Below are positions 35,720 to 51,556 of a stretch of 64,000 nucleotides of DNA, piece by piece. The notes beneath the pieces are model-generated. The model was not told where the DNA came from and did no database searches. It worked only from the letters and a program-made list of their open reading frames with translations. Source of the stretch: Dermanyssus gallinae. Taxonomy: Eukaryota > Arthropoda > Arachnida > Mesostigmata > Dermanyssidae. A program made the translations under genes and the position numbers. Each line of letters opens with the position of its first letter. Position 1 is the first letter of the stretch. The stretch is taken from the NCBI GenBank assembly GCA_003439945.1, contig QVRM01002216.1:124001-188000 (forward strand). The letters run 5' to 3'.

Positions 35720-36988
35720 TATATACGTAGACCTTGCATATATGATATGGCGTCATCGTTATGGCACTGTATACCACGTAATAAGTGCAGAGCCTGTTTT
35801 CAGTCTGTGGGGGTCTTTATCTGTCTGTCTGTAGGATATTTTGGGTGAATAGGTTAATCGTCATTCGGCCTACTTAGGCGTCTCTTGGGGCAATGAGACG
35901 GACAAACAGGACTTATCATGTGCGGCGCGTACGCGGAGGACCTGACACGCGTAGGACCTGGTACGCCTGTTAGCCAAAACGGAACCTTCAATCAATTAGC
36001 CACTTAACCAGTCTATCTAAGGCTAGTTTTCTGAAGCTGGCTAAGACCTTCACGGGAAGAGCCAAACAGAAAACAGTCTGCTCTCGTGAAGGCCTCAAAG
36101 AGTCGGCTCAATGCAGAGGAGATCTTTCGCCTTCCTTTCAAATGCTGCCGTAAAAAGCGACTCCTCCTTCTATTGCTTTTCCATCGACGCGCAACGACTC
36201 CAACGTAAGTGAACAGGAATGGCTCATTCTTTTGTCCTATCGGTAGACGCTGTTTGATGCTTTTGCTTGTGTGCTTCTTGCCTTTTGTGTTGCCTCTACT
36301 TTTCACTACCGAGTTTGTCGAACTCGAAGGAACTCCTTTTTAGGGATCTTAACTCGACCAGGAGCCTAGCTTATCGACGCCCTATCGGCGAGTGTTTCTT
36401 AATCAAGGCATCCTCGACGACGGAAACGTCCGACAAATAAACCGACCTGCTCAACTGAAGATGCCACTTTTCCCTCTCTTCCCCGAACATCTAGCGCAGC
36501 GAATTCGATATTCTAACCGTGCGAGTGTGGAATTGTGCTAAGTGGAATTGAACCGCTAACATCTTGCCACACATAACTATGGCACAATAAGGCGCAACTT
36601 AAATTGACATAACCAACCTTATAGACGTAGAAACGTTTGCACCAAGCAGTTGCTTCTTATGTGATCCACTACCAGGGGGAAACAACGTCACAAATAAGAA
36701 AGACACGTCGAATGGTTGTCTGGTGAGCAGGTAAGTCGATCGACAAAACGCGCCACCGACTTTCAATTGCGGGTCTCTGTGGAATCGGCGATACATATTA
36801 CTCCCGATGGACCCGAACGTGTAAGACGGTTTGCAAAAAGGTTAATGCAATTACTGTTCCAGACTTTCACCTACGAGTACAAAGAGCTCCCAGATCGTGC
36901 GACCTGTTCGAAGCCTCTATTCGATCGTCTTTTAGAAAAGTAGCCTTGCCGTAATAACAAGAACTCTAACATGGCGCAAAAGGTTAGG

Positions 36989-37026
<38 letters not shown>

Positions 37027-37174
37027 AGAGAGGGAGAAAGTAAGGCCGTTTCGTAACAAGGTAATTGCCTTTATTTGGGAAGTCGCACGTGTTACTTAGC
37101 ACAGCGCAGCCACAAACCAGGCTACAGTATGGCCGGACATGACCATACAAAGATGGCACGCAACATAGCATTTG

Positions 37175-37223
<49 letters not shown>

Positions 37224-38255
37224 GGTCTAGCCATCTCCAAGACTGGCTAGTGCCACCCTATAAGAGCATTCCTGAGAATCAAAGTCCGTGCGATATCAAG
37301 TACTTAGGAAAAATGTACGTGTATACCAAGAACAGACGTACTAAAGGCTGTTTGTACAACAACTGTAATTAGAGTTATTAATCGCAATCAAGAAATACAA
37401 TAAATATTTGTAGCTGCAAGAGTAATTCGAATGTGTTGTTGTTGTTTTTATTATTGTATGTCAATGCAATTTCTCACTGCGGCTTGACATTGTTATTGAT
37501 AATACATACATATTGATAAAACAACCACGGAAACCTTCGATCATATTAGCAAGTGCACAGAGCTGTTCTTAGAAATCACACATACACACACAAACAGACA
37601 CACACACACTCCAACACAACAAGCAGTTTACGTTGAATTCTGATCGTTAGACAAAACCAAACAATCTCATCCTCGTTGAGTTTTTCTTTAATTGGGTCTC
37701 ATAACTTCACCACTAATGGCCACTCGAACTGTATCGTGTCCATTCGTCTGGCCTGCCCATTGACCCAGTCGAACCGGCACCAAGTGAGGAAACGAGTTCC
37801 GTTCGCTATCGAGCTTAATGCTGAGATTGGCAGACGGCGCCATTCTATACTTTCATTCTATTCCTGTTTTCTATTTGACTAACCGCGGCCCGAAGCGGCA
37901 TCAGCGGCAACAACACGTCATCGGCAGCAGCTGCCGATGGCAACAACAACCGCCACCACAACAACAACAACAATCCTTTTCCCAAGATAATTCACCCCCA
38001 ATAACGCTGTTGCCGACGATCCCGCCGCACCTCGCTCTGCTCGCACTTAGATGCCAACAATCAGCAACGCCGGCTCCGCCACTGCCCAACACATTAACAA
38101 CTGGCCCGACCAACAGCAGATATCAAATAAGAAGCCGCATCGATACTTTGTACTCGGTCCGAGCTAAGAGGCCGTGGTATTGCCTGCTGTCACCGTTGTT
38201 ACTCAGTACTACGACTACCGCTAACAATACTAGCACAAACCTCGCACAAAACGCA
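34937..38255. other. No gene; several short TA and AAT arrays
   Basis: (AAT)n lies at 35198-35219. TA arrays lie at 35683-35715, 36992-37023 and 37180-37209 (the last followed by a T run to 37223), and CAACAA at 37935-37976. On the plus strand at 36730, GAGCAG is followed by GTAAGTCG, a donor-like site with a weak pyrimidine tract. The minus-strand frame at 36013-36306 is very basic but unrecognised. Confidence 0.5.
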
Positions 38256-38257
38256 TA

Positions 38258-38331
<74 letters not shown>
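38256..38331. repeat. (TA)n array
   Basis: About 75 bp of TA with a GTGTA interruption near the left end. Confidence 0.95.
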
Positions 38332-38332
<1 letters not shown>

Positions 38333-38951
38333 ATTCATTACCACCCACTTGCTTCGCCCGTTGAAGCATTCCTTCCTTTCTTCTCCTATATGACCAGCAA
38401 TCGGTATCGCCCTCCAAAGAGCAGCAACGCCCTAACCCCCCCCTCCCGCCTCCCCAATGTTGAACCCCGCCATTAAAGCGTAGCCACATAGCAACACATA
38501 ACAAAACAAACGGGCTAAGAAGAAACGGTACCCTTGAAGTCTGGCCATCATATCGTGCGACCTGTCAAACGCAGACACGGGGTCGGCGCACTAGACCCGA
38601 CCCGCACACACACCGAAATAGCGGTGCAGCAGTGCAAGTCGAGGTCCAGCAGGCCGAATAGAAATTCGGCCTTTTGTCCTCTCTCGTTTCGTCCACTGTC
38701 CGCCTTCTTACTTTATTCTCCACAAAGCTACAGGGCCTGCGTTCCTCTAACAGCGTAGAACTCGCCCCCCCACGAACTCGCATAGCGTCGGTAAGAGCAT
38801 TTACCCCTCTATTTACACTGATGGGCCCATCTGATGGTAGCGCGGCATCTATCCGACAGCGACAACACTCGACGAAACGAGGCAACGCGCGACTCAATTG
38901 GCCTCAGGCATGGAGATCTCACGTCGTTGCACGTCGCGCACTTCAGTGCGC
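38332..38951. other. No gene recognised
   Basis: GC-richer unique sequence. The 110- and 93-codon frames on opposite strands are unrecognised. Confidence 0.45.
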
Positions 38952-38968
38952 CTAGTAGAGAACTAGCT
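38952..38968 (+). repeat. SINE target-site duplication, left copy
   Basis: CTAGTAGAGAACTAGCT is identical to 39281-39297. Because the element itself ends in CTAG, the true duplication may be 13-17 bp. Confidence 0.85.
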
Positions 38969-39280
38969 GAGAACTAGTGGCGGCGTGGTCTAGGGGACTA
39001 GTGCGCTAGTCATGGTTGTCATCTACCGGGGTGTCGCCGGTTCGATCCCTGTTGTTGATCGAATTTTCTTTGAGCGATGCTCATTGAGAATAGATGATAA
39101 ACCATACCGCTGAGAGTCAGCGGCCATGCTGCCACAAGGACTGTTGGGGAAACTCTAGATATCTTAACATGTCCGGCCCTCGGTGCATTGAAGATATACC
39201 TCAGGTTAAGTTCCAAGCCCGTAGGGGACGGAGGATAGTCTAGAATTAAAAACAACCTCCTTAAAAAAATGTTTTTAATT
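38969..39280 (+). mobile_element. tRNA-derived SINE, complete plus-strand copy
   Basis: Head GGCGGCGTGGTCTAGGGGAC holds a box A-like promoter (38985-38996), and GGTTCGATCCC at 39039-39049 is a good box B. The non-tRNA body carries GAGAGTCAGCGGCCATGCTG and CCCTCGGTGCATTGAAG. The 3' end is a perfect 15-bp hairpin: CTAGAATTAAAAACA (39239-39253) and its complement (39270-39284, overlapping the right duplication by four bases), with loop ACCTCCTTAAAAAAA-like sequence. It is not poly(A). Identical flanking duplications show retroposition and make this the youngest-looking copy. Confidence 0.92.
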
Positions 39281-39297
39281 CTAGTAGAGAACTAGCT
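39281..39297 (+). repeat. SINE target-site duplication, right copy
   Basis: A 17-bp exact match to 38952-38968; its first four bases also complete the terminal hairpin. Confidence 0.85.
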
Positions 39298-41570
39298 ACG
39301 ACCAAGAGAGCAGGCGTCCAGAGAGAAAAGACATTCAGCTTTGCACATTCGCTCTTTCCATATATCCATCTACCGTATTATTTTTATTTGTCTATGTTTT
39401 TCTCTCTCCTGAATATCGATCTGTCTGGCTAGTCCTCTTCTCTCCGTCCCTCTAATTCTCTGTGACTCAGCAAAGCCAACAATAACAAAAACTGCTGGCG
39501 GGGTCGATTCGCACTCGGCCAGGTCGAAAGCGGTCACCGCAAAATTTCACTAGTAAAAGCTGTACTCGTATAGATCGGACAGGAGCCCCTGAACGTCTGG
39601 CCGTCTGATCTCAGGCGTTCATTTCTGTTGTCTTTTGTCGTTTCGTCTCCTTTGCGTTCTCGACTTCCACTACGATCCTCATTGACGTGTTTGTTGCTGT
39701 CGTTGTCGCCGTTCTGCCATAACACTGGGAACCTGTGGTCTATTTATCTATCCACAAGTGAATGCCTCGACACGCACGCATATATAGTACACCCTGCAAC
39801 AAATATTCATTGTTGTGTATGCGCCTCTGAGCACCGGTTTGGAAAAATCTTATAATGCGCCTCAGATGCATGTCTATAAAACACCGCCTCTTGCAATATA
39901 TATATATATATATATAACATTTTGATATACCGGATGTGAAGGCCTACTACAGTAAACAACCAGACGCCAAGCGGACACGAAAGCTTCAGTTTACGACAAA
40001 GGTTCAACCGTTCGAGAAGTGTGCGAAAACGCGAACGGGCGTTTACATGGCACTAACAATGTAAAAGCTACCGAAGCCAACGTTCGTACATCGTTCCGGA
40101 TGCTATTTTTCAACCCCGACTTTCGCCTGAACGAAGCGAAACTCTCGTGCTCAGAGGCGAGTAGCGTCGATATGGCAACTCGATTTATTGGGCACGGTTC
40201 CATTCGTTGTATTCACTTAAGGAAGGGATCACACTTAGGCACACCGTGAGATGATACTGACGCCTAGTGCGATACAGAGTACAGACAACATTTACCGCGA
40301 TTATGCAGGTGAAACAAGGGGGTGCTGTTCCGCTGTGTAAATTTTCACTTAAGTGCGGTTCCGCGTACTGTTTTCGGCTTGCCAGATTCAATCTTGGCTA
40401 GTTTCGGCAGATGTTTGATGTGTGTTGCGCTCGCACAAACAAGAACACGTAAAACAGTCGCAAAGAGCGATCGTAAATGTCTTTTGGTGGCCCCAAAATG
40501 AAAACGTGACCAGTCTGGAACATAACAAAGTGACAATAAACAATATCTAGTCGCAGCTATATCCAGTGCTAAATGCACATGGATGCAATGCAATGCAGTG
40601 CAGCCACGACCACAAAGTCGCTCCACTACACCACACGTTGCGTGTGTTGCTAATAAAGTCAAGTAAGCATACGCGCATGGTTTGGTTGTTGCACTGTGCT
40701 TTTTGAAAGCACATTCGAACGGATACACAGACATACATACATACATACACAACAGGACGGGGCTCAAATGATCTCTAAACCACTCAGACGCGGCGCATCG
40801 ATTGATCGCGTCTTCAGATTCGCATCTGCGGTTGCCAGATTAGAACCCCCCGTTTCGACCGTCACTGATGCCAGCAATCATCAGCAATCTTGCGCAAACC
40901 GAAACTAACTGTAACTAGCGATAGCGTTTAAACTCACTCACTCACATGCAGAATACAATTACTATCTAGTAACGCTCGTATGATCGTTCAGTGTATACTT
41001 AGTTTTTGACTCGAATCATTCGGCTGACCTATTATGCCTATAGCATAACGAACGGCATTAATCACATTGTCTGCAGTAGACTAAATGTTGCTGTTCGGCC
41101 GGCAGAACTCATCATCAGGAGACGATGCGAAGAGAGAAAATTGCCGTTTGTAAAAACGGCCCCCGTATGAGTACTGCGTAAAATTGACGCTTGTCTTTAG
41201 AGTAAATACATAGCAGTTTTATTTCGAATTGTCGTCTAGAAGTACACGTTTGACCTCGCGGAAGGTGTGCTCCCGTAACGGTCATAGGGAACGTGGGACC
41301 CAAATAAGGTTGAGACTACTTCGCAATTTGCAATCACCCTAGCATGCTAGCGGCGTTTCCTCGCTAAATAAGTGTTGCAAAACAAAAGAAGCTCCTTCCC
41401 TGCTCGCATGTTCCCCGTGGCAGCCGCCAGTCGTTTTGATACCTTGTGTAGGACAGCGAGGAGTTGCGTGCTGAGTGAGCCCAGGACACCTCCCAGCGTC
41501 TCGAATGTCAGCCCCCCATGAAGTTGTAAACCCGTGCTAGCTAGGTGTCCACGTGACCGCCAGTTAACTA
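39298..41570. other. No gene; short TA tract
   Basis: Unique sequence with a short TA array at 39896-39916 and ACAT tetranucleotides at 40733-40748. The 140-codon minus-strand frame at 40345-40767 is unrecognised. Confidence 0.5.
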
Positions 41571-41637
41571 AATATATATATATATATATACATACATACA
41601 TACATATATACATATATATATACATACATACATATAG
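41571..41637. repeat. TA / TACA tract
   Basis: Alternating TA and ACATAC tetranucleotide tracts, giving a compound microsatellite. Confidence 0.9.
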
Positions 41638-42139
41638 TTTGACTCGTACCGGGCCTACGGTCATACACATAAAATATGCAGATAGCACCAACCACGACAA
41701 AGCGAAAAAAACTAGATACATACATGAGGCGTCGCATGTTGCCGTGAATAATACACGATAAATTAGAGCTCCCACGGAGCAACGTTTTCGCTGCGTGAGT
41801 TGCACACTTAATTATTATTTGCGAGAATCAACGGAAGGCGTTCCCACCGCGCATGTGACCCTGTGGAGGTTAGTGAGTGTTGAACAACTGCGGCAGCATT
41901 AAACAGCGACCTTTACACAACCCCAAAAACCCTGCAGCTAGCTCATAGAACGGCCTGATAATCTCACCTATTATTCTGCCGGTTCTGCGACTCGTTCGTT
42001 CTACTACTGACATCAACGGAACGGTGCGGTGTAGCTACTTAACTATAGCCAGTGTCGTTGGAACAATTCAGCGCACGCCTAGGAATACTGGGCGTTCCTC
42101 TGCACTCTCCCCTTAGGAACCTGCTGATCATCTTCAACC
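41638..42139. other. No gene recognised
   Basis: Unique sequence; nothing supported. Confidence 0.5.
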
Positions 42140-42325
42140 TGACAACAACATCGATCACAGCAGCAGAAACAAAAACATCGATCACAACAGCAGCAGAAAC
42201 AGAAACAACAACAACAGCAGCACAGGAAACAACAATAACAGCACAGGCAGAACAACAACGACAACAACAGCAAGAACAACAACGATAACAACAGCAAGAA
42301 CAACAACGACAGTACCGAAAGCAAC
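42140..42325. repeat. CAA/CAG trinucleotide field
   Basis: ATCACAGCAGCAGAAACAA-type units are repeated twice, followed by CAACAACGACAACAACAGCA runs. The Cys/Leu frames on the minus strand are repeat translations. Confidence 0.9.
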
Positions 42326-44791
<2,466 letters not shown>

Positions 44792-45384
44792 ACGCCACTT
44801 CTCATCGTCTGGTATATAACCCGTCGCTGTAAGGAAAATGGCTGTTTTCAAACCACACAAACCACAAAACCAAACGGGTCATAACATTTACACATTCAAA
44901 TATAAGTGCTATCTGCTATCCAACGTGCTATGTGACGCCCTTAAACGTGTTAGCGGGATATGGCCGCTGAGCGTATTGAAGCGGCGTTCACTACGAAAAC
45001 CGGGCAATGTGCCTATATCTCTTCTAAGACGACGTGCCAGGATTTGTGTCACCTTATGTCTAACTAAATACGTAAAAGAGCTGCAATCTTGGACGGCGGC
45101 CCATCACAACACAGTCCCGGAAGGGGATCTGAATCAATCTGGAATAAAGCTGAATGAATAGGCATATCCATGACCACAGTGAATGATGGATCACGCGGTG
45201 ATCGAGATGCTAATCTCGGCAAGAAAAATGTTTCTTCAATTCTGTTATGAGCATGGGCTCCGGCACGGTTCAGCACGGGTTCGTCCACGGTCCCACAAGT
45301 GAGCAACATCTACGTGACATCGCACTAGCAAATGTTAAGTTGATCAATCAAATGAAATCTGGCGGCGTTTCCAGTGATCCCGCT

Positions 45385-45415
<31 letters not shown>

Positions 45416-46385
45416 TTCTTTTTACAACTATGATTTAACGAATGGATCACCTCACATGCCCGTAAGTGAAGCCAATTTCGCGGTCTGGATGAGCAAATCG
45501 ACGATTTCGGGCACAATATGTCGTGATGCCTGTCTTACGAATGCTGCTCAATACTTCCGGCGTTCTTAATGTTTTCAATAAGAGACAATATATTTCTTAT
45601 TGGCAATCAGAATATAGAATATGGGAATATCGCTTGCTCTGCTCCTATACATATATATAGAGTTATCTTTAACAAACACGTGTAATTTGTGTCGCAGATA
45701 CGTTAAGACAACGTTTAGCCGGTTATTTTGAACGCCTCTTTTAGAATCAGCACGTATATTCTCCCTCCCCTATCAAGATGAAGCAAAGATCCACAATTAT
45801 AATCGGTTCATCCACAGTAACCCCCACACGCGACTATATACGCGCATATCCGTAGTTAAAATTCCATCGAACGCTAGCATACTCATACATCGTCAACTTT
45901 GGCACATGGACGCTCCCAGACACGCTACTCTTAAATATATTTTCACAGCTTTCAATTACAATCGATATAGTCCCGCAGTACGTAATGGACGATCAACTAT
46001 AATTATGCATCACCATCCAGCCCCCATTAAGTTTAGAAAAAAAGTTGTGGCTACTGGCGACGCGCGCCACTCTTGGCCAACAGGATAGTCGGTAATGAAC
46101 GGAGGGCAATACAATCAAGCTCCACACAGAGTAGAAGTGAATGCATTACTCCGCCTAACCTACAAACCGTAGCACGCCGCCGCCGCATCCATCGTTTTAA
46201 TCTTTGCCTTTGTCGTTATCGTCATCATCGTCGTCGTCGTCGTCACGCCGGTAACGTTCCATCGCTAGACGCCAACACAAAAGAAACACAGCGAACCAAT
46301 AACGTGTCCTCCCTGACGTGCCCCTCCTCCCCGCCCGACTAACGACGTTACGTACACATACATATTCTTACTAATAAGTATAGAT
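44792..46385. other. No gene; short TA array
   Basis: Unique sequence with a TA array at 45388-45414 and a GTC tract near 46225-46243. The 107-codon frame at 44838-45161 is basic and unrecognised. Confidence 0.5.
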
Positions 46386-46430
46386 ATCTATACTCATACA
46401 GTGTTCACATACATATGCCTATACAGTGTT

Positions 46431-46465
<35 letters not shown>

Positions 46466-46706
46466 ATACAGTGTTCACATATATATGTCCATACAGTGTT
46501 CACATATATATGCCCATACAGTGTGCACATATATATGCCCATACAGTGTGCACATATATATGTCCATACAGTGTGCACATATATATGTCCATACAGTGTG
46601 CACATATATATGCCCATACAGTGTACACATATATATGTTTATACAGTGTGCATATATATATATATATGCCCATATAGTGTGCACATATATATGCCCATAC
46701 AGTGTG
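46386..46706. repeat. 25-bp minisatellite, 12 copies, with TA expansions
   Basis: The unit CATACAGTGTGCACATATATATGCC repeats with changes. The period is exactly 25 bp where checked (46513 to 46538). Two units contain extra TA dinucleotides (near 46436-46461 and 46651-46667). All six frames are open through it because the unit lacks stops, which explains the overlapping Tyr/His/Ile frames. Confidence 0.95.
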
Positions 46707-47159
46707 ATTTCGCATCGATGCATTTTTCATCTCGAATGAGCCTACACAAATCGCTCCATGTACGTAAGTGAGCATTCATCGACACAATTATGCCCCCGCC
46801 ATCGCTGCTATAATATAGGGTGGCGAAGACGCCTCATCGGCGCCTGGAGGCTGCTTTGAATGTCATGACGTTCTCGCGTGCCACAATCATTCGAAACCTT
46901 CAGCTGCCATTTGGCCCCTTCCGCCTCCCAGTTTTCGCGCGGGGTGCCCAAGCTTCACCCCCTCACCGCCCCTCCAGTTGCGATTGTCGAGCGAGTGCGT
47001 CGACGGCGGCAAGAGAGCATTTAGCAACACTGTGTCTCTGATGTGATATACTCGTATATATATATATGTATATATACATATAGTTATGCCCCAACGGGCT
47101 GTGCACATGTTCTTACATCACAAATGTATATTTTGCTACACTTAAATAAATAATAATAA
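46707..47159. other. No gene recognised
   Basis: Unique sequence with a small TA tract at 47054-47083. Confidence 0.5.
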
Positions 47160-47193
47160 TAATGAAAAAAATATATATATATTATAATTATTA

Positions 47194-47229
<36 letters not shown>
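47160..47229. repeat. (TA)n/(TAAT)n tract
   Basis: AT-only sequence with ATTATAATT repeats and about 35 bp of TA. Confidence 0.9.
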
Positions 47230-47230
<1 letters not shown>

Positions 47231-48829
47231 CCTATGTATGTAAAGCATATTAACAATAAATTGATCTGCACGTATACATGTGTGTGTGTGCGCGCCTGCA
47301 AGCGTACGTACGTGATCTATGTGGCCAGCTAGAGGCATTATTTTCCTATGACCATAACATTGAGACCAGTGAGATGCTTCGCCTACCTATCTATGGAGCC
47401 CCAACAAGTAGGGCCCCACACAGACAAATAGGCGTTGTAAATAGGAAGGCACCTAGGTCTCGCATCTATTTATCTACTACAACTATCTAACTGCAATTGG
47501 ATAGGAGTAGAGCTCCGTTTATGGCGGCCACTGGTGGTGATGCTGCTACAGCTGTTGCTGCTGCTGCTGACGTTGAACCGGCCGCAATTGTAGTTCGTCG
47601 GCATAGGGGTATCGTACGTATCACCGTAGGATGGGGGTTGCGGGGTGGGGGAGAGAAGAGGACCGCGCAGTAAGGAACTGGCAACGCGACGGACATAATG
47701 GACCCCACCAAATGCCATTGGCTCTGCCCCGCTTGGTGGGGGTCTGATCAATTCATTGATCTTCGCACAGCCCAGAGGCGGCCGAACTGTCGTGCCGGCT
47801 GCAATGGCGCTCTAGCTGCAGAGCCAGACAGACAGACAGTAACGGTAACAGCAACATCTGCACGAGAAAAAGCGCGCCACAGACGTCGTCCATAACCCTA
47901 CACTATTACCCGACCTCCCCCAACATCAGTTGTAGGATCATCATCACATCACGAACACGCACAAACCGCGCCAGCCCGCCCCGCCCTCACGCACAAGTTC
48001 CTGTGTCACTTGCGTGTGTTTGTGCCTCTCTCTCTCGCTCTCTCTCGCTCTTTTAGACTATTACTCTCACTCTCCCATCTCTTCATTCTCTCCTACCATG
48101 TGTCTCCACCGAGACCTGGTGGTGTCGATCCAATCGCAAATCGCCGCCAATCGCGGAAGGATGACACCAACAAGAAGAGTTAGGTAGGTGCGTACACGAA
48201 GCAGAGGCTGATCGAACCCCCCGACGAACAAAAACGACAAAGACAAATGCAATCACAAGGCAAGAAGGCACACAGTATAGGCAGACGGCGGATATCGACA
48301 ATCAGGCGAGCCTTATATCTACTCCACCATGTACCACCACTACTTCTTCCGCTTCTGGCGCGCCACCACCCTGCCCTGTTCCTCTACTCCTCCTTGTTTG
48401 CTGTACCACACCGATCGTGGTCCTGTCCCCTGCCAATCTGCCTTGCGTTCAACTCAATACCGCGCGCCCAGTCGGCCGGCCTGTCGGCTTTTCCCGATAG
48501 GCAAACGCCTTTAAGCGCCTTCCCTCCCTATTTGGCGCTAACTAGCTCACTACTAACTAAGCAACTAACCAGCCAGCCAGCCAACCAGCCAGTTAACCCA
48601 CCAGCGCTACCACCATCATCTTCATACGATTGCTGCTTGCCTGCTTTTGTGCTGACGGCGAGGTGTCGTACTTTTGGCTACGGTGACAACAACGACAACA
48701 AGAGTTGACGACTGACGACGAACTGAAGACGACGACATGAACAGTGCAATGGCAAGCTACATTGACAACTAATACGGTTCTGCCCATCGACGGCGAATCC
48801 GAGATGGCCGACGATCAAGCTGATGAAGT
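47230..48829. other. No gene recognised
   Basis: Unique, GC-richer sequence with a CT tract at 48027-48055 and a CCAGCCAGCCAG tract near 48570-48595. The 153-codon frame at 48247-48708 is Leu/Pro-rich and unrecognised. Confidence 0.45.
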
Positions 48830-48992
48830 CAACAGTGACAGCAACAACAACAACAGCAACAGCGACAACAACAGCGACAACAACAGCAACAACAATAACA
48901 GCGACAACAACAGCAACAACAACAGCGAGAACAACAGCAACAATAACAGCGATAACAACGGCAACAATAACGGCGACAACTACAACTGCCAC
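48830..48992. repeat. CAACAG/GACAAC trinucleotide field
   Basis: AACAACAGCGACAACAACAG-type units, about 160 bp. Open frames read Asn/Ser or Thr/Ala and Val runs. Confidence 0.9.
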
Positions 48993-51454
48993 AATAATCA
49001 GTGGTATCTCTCTTGGATACGACCTACCAGCAACCGAAGCCTAGCAACGAACGAAGGTATGACATAATCTTCTACTACTAATACATACTGACAATCCTCT
49101 ACTATTACTACGACTTATACTACCCTTAACACGGCTGACTGCTAATTCAACAATCTATGTCACGTTCGTTGGCGGTCTACCGCTTTTCGCAGTGTCCTGC
49201 CGCTCCGCCATGTCCTGCCGTAACAGCAGCAGCAGCAAAGGACGCTACCACCACCATTGGGGTTGTCTCGTCTGCTCGAACTCGCGCCCGTCCATTCATT
49301 TCAGCCGACAATCGGCTAAAAGTACAAAGGAAATAACAATAACAATAGCAACAACACCAACAGCAACAACATCGACGACGATAATGCCTTCATAACACCA
49401 TACGACATGCGGCCCACGCGCGCAAACGAGGCCTCAGACCCAGGCATGGCGCCGCTTATGGCGGCCGTGGTTGGATGGCCGTGGACCATCTGTGTGACAA
49501 ATACAGGAAAAACAATCCTAAAAACGTGTCTAAACGTACACACACGCATGTCTGAGCAGATCGACGGACGAACAAGCCGGCATAGAGTACACATCTCAGC
49601 GTGACACATTTATAAACATACATCTTTACAGAAAAAGAAGAACAAAAGACGATGAAGAGAAAAACAAGAGAAACAGAACAATAGCATACAATTGATCTAT
49701 TATTTAAAAGAAAGAAGTAAAAAAACGCTACGCCTGCTAATGAAAAGTGCACGTAGGATTCCTTCAGTGTTCGAGTGTTCGGCCTCTACGCACCCAGAAT
49801 TGAGCTGTGCATACTTGTACACATCTATCCAAGCAACATTCACGCGGATGTACATGCATTCAAGTACACTTACACGTTGCGTTTCCTGGAAGCGAAGCAA
49901 CATGACTGCACGCACACGTAGCCGCTTCTTTATAGTATACACAAAACACAATATATATTGCGAAGTACGCTCTTGGGGCTCGGCGTCACGAAGAGGAATC
50001 TTATGGATCTTAGCGTCTTAACGTTGCAAGGAACCTTGAGGATATACCGCTCGCACCGGGCCCATAAGAGCGGGAGCTACCATCAAGCAAGAACACAGAC
50101 AGCTGGTTCTTAATCTCACGTGACACCTTTTACCACCATTTTTATTAAGGTGAGCACTGCCGAGTGTGCAAACGTATTGTAAATGATTAATAAATCATCA
50201 CAATATTTTCTATATATACATATATATAAAGTTTTTTTGTGTATTTATTCATATTGCTTTGTACTGTGTAAATATATAAACCGCGTAAAAACCGTGTGTA
50301 AGACCAGCATACAAACGGCTCGCAAACCCGTCTCGATCCACGTGTCGCTGTATTTCTTCGACGGCTCAACGCTCAAACCAACCGAAGCTCCAAGGCGTCC
50401 CGGCAGCAGCGGAGCCTGCTACACCCTCAATTCGACCGCGTCAACGTTTCCCTGACCGACTGCAGTCAGCCGGCAGTGCGAAACAGGTTCATAAACGGCG
50501 CACGCAGAACAACACGTCAGCAAGCTGGCCGGCTGAAGCCGCCAAGCAGCTGCGGGGGAGTTGTCGGCAGCTGCAGGCTGGCGGGCTGAGGAATCGCAGT
50601 TAGGTCGCATAGCAGCCCGATGTAGATCGGGCTGGCACGGGAGAGCCCACGCTACGAAGGAAGAACGAGAGAGACGAGGGCAGTCAACCCGGGCTTCGCC
50701 AAGCACGACTCGCGGCAGCACGTCGTAAACAAAAACGGTCGAGAGCGGTGCAATGCGGGAGTGCTGGCAGGGCTATTTGTACTCCCCCGCCCCGCCATTC
50801 CCCCCAACTAAATCCCACTTCTTGGCTGGTTGCTCAGTCGGCCGCTGGGGGCTGTTTTCCCATTTTCCTCTCTTTGTCTCTCTATCTGTGTCCCTTTCTC
50901 CTTTCTATTATTCTCTCCTTCTCCCTGGCCCTGTCCAGTTCCTCTAGCTTGTGCAACTTTTCCCGCGCTCCGCCCGTGCAGCCATCCATGCCCACACGTG
51001 AGCAGGGCAAAGGGGGGGAGAAGTGGTGTATCGCGGCGGCGCATTCGCGTACCCCTTCACGTACATTACCCCACTAATACCACCACCACCATCACCTTTG
51101 CAGCACCTCCGCCTCTCTTCTCCTCTAGTCGTAGTAAGAGTAGGCAGTAGTACCGCCTAGCCGAAGCGGCGACGACGGCGACGACGATGACGACGACAGA
51201 CCACTCCCAGTCACATTACACACTACCGCCTCGGGAGGCGGCGGAAGGGGGGTGAGCTGGAGCTAAATGTTCCCCCGCGGTCAGCGACAGCAATAACAAC
51301 AGCAAAACCGCAGCAAAGTCTTCCGATAAGGCCCGGTCAGGTCCACTGTCGACAACTGCCGCCGCCGATGGTACTTCTGCAGAGGGTGAATGTCTGCCCG
51401 TCGTCGCCGTCGTCTTGTGTCTGCGCCGTTGTTGGGGCTGGCATCGCTACCCTT
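48993..51454. other. No gene recognised
   Basis: Unique sequence. AGCAGCAGCA lies near 49225 and CAACAAC near 49345-49380. GC-rich sequence at 50500-51250 has CT tracts and many short frames, none with a recognisable domain. AAG-GTGAGC at 50152 on the plus strand follows a pyrimidine-rich stretch. Confidence 0.45.
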
Positions 51455-51556
51455 GTCGTTGTTGTTGTACTCGCTGCTGTTGTTGTTGTTGCTGTCGTTG
51501 TTGTTGTTGCTGTCGTTGTTGTCGTCGTTGTTGTTGTTGTTGTCGTCGTCGCTACA
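51455..51556. repeat. (GTT)n/(GTC)n field
   Basis: About 100 bp of GTTGTTGTTGCTGTC units. Confidence 0.9.

Noticed and set aside
36524..36595. Possible minus-strand tRNA with GGTTCAATTCC
   Set aside because: Some complementary ends are seen, but the spacing is too short for a cloverleaf with an anticodon arm.
39239..39284. Helitron 3' end (hairpin plus CTAG)
   Set aside because: The stem includes the terminal CTAG instead of lying about 10 bp before it, and the copy has 17-bp target-site duplications, which Helitrons do not make.
46386..46706. CRISPR-like array at the 25-bp repeat
   Set aside because: The units are contiguous with no unique spacers, and the genome is eukaryotic; it is a minisatellite.
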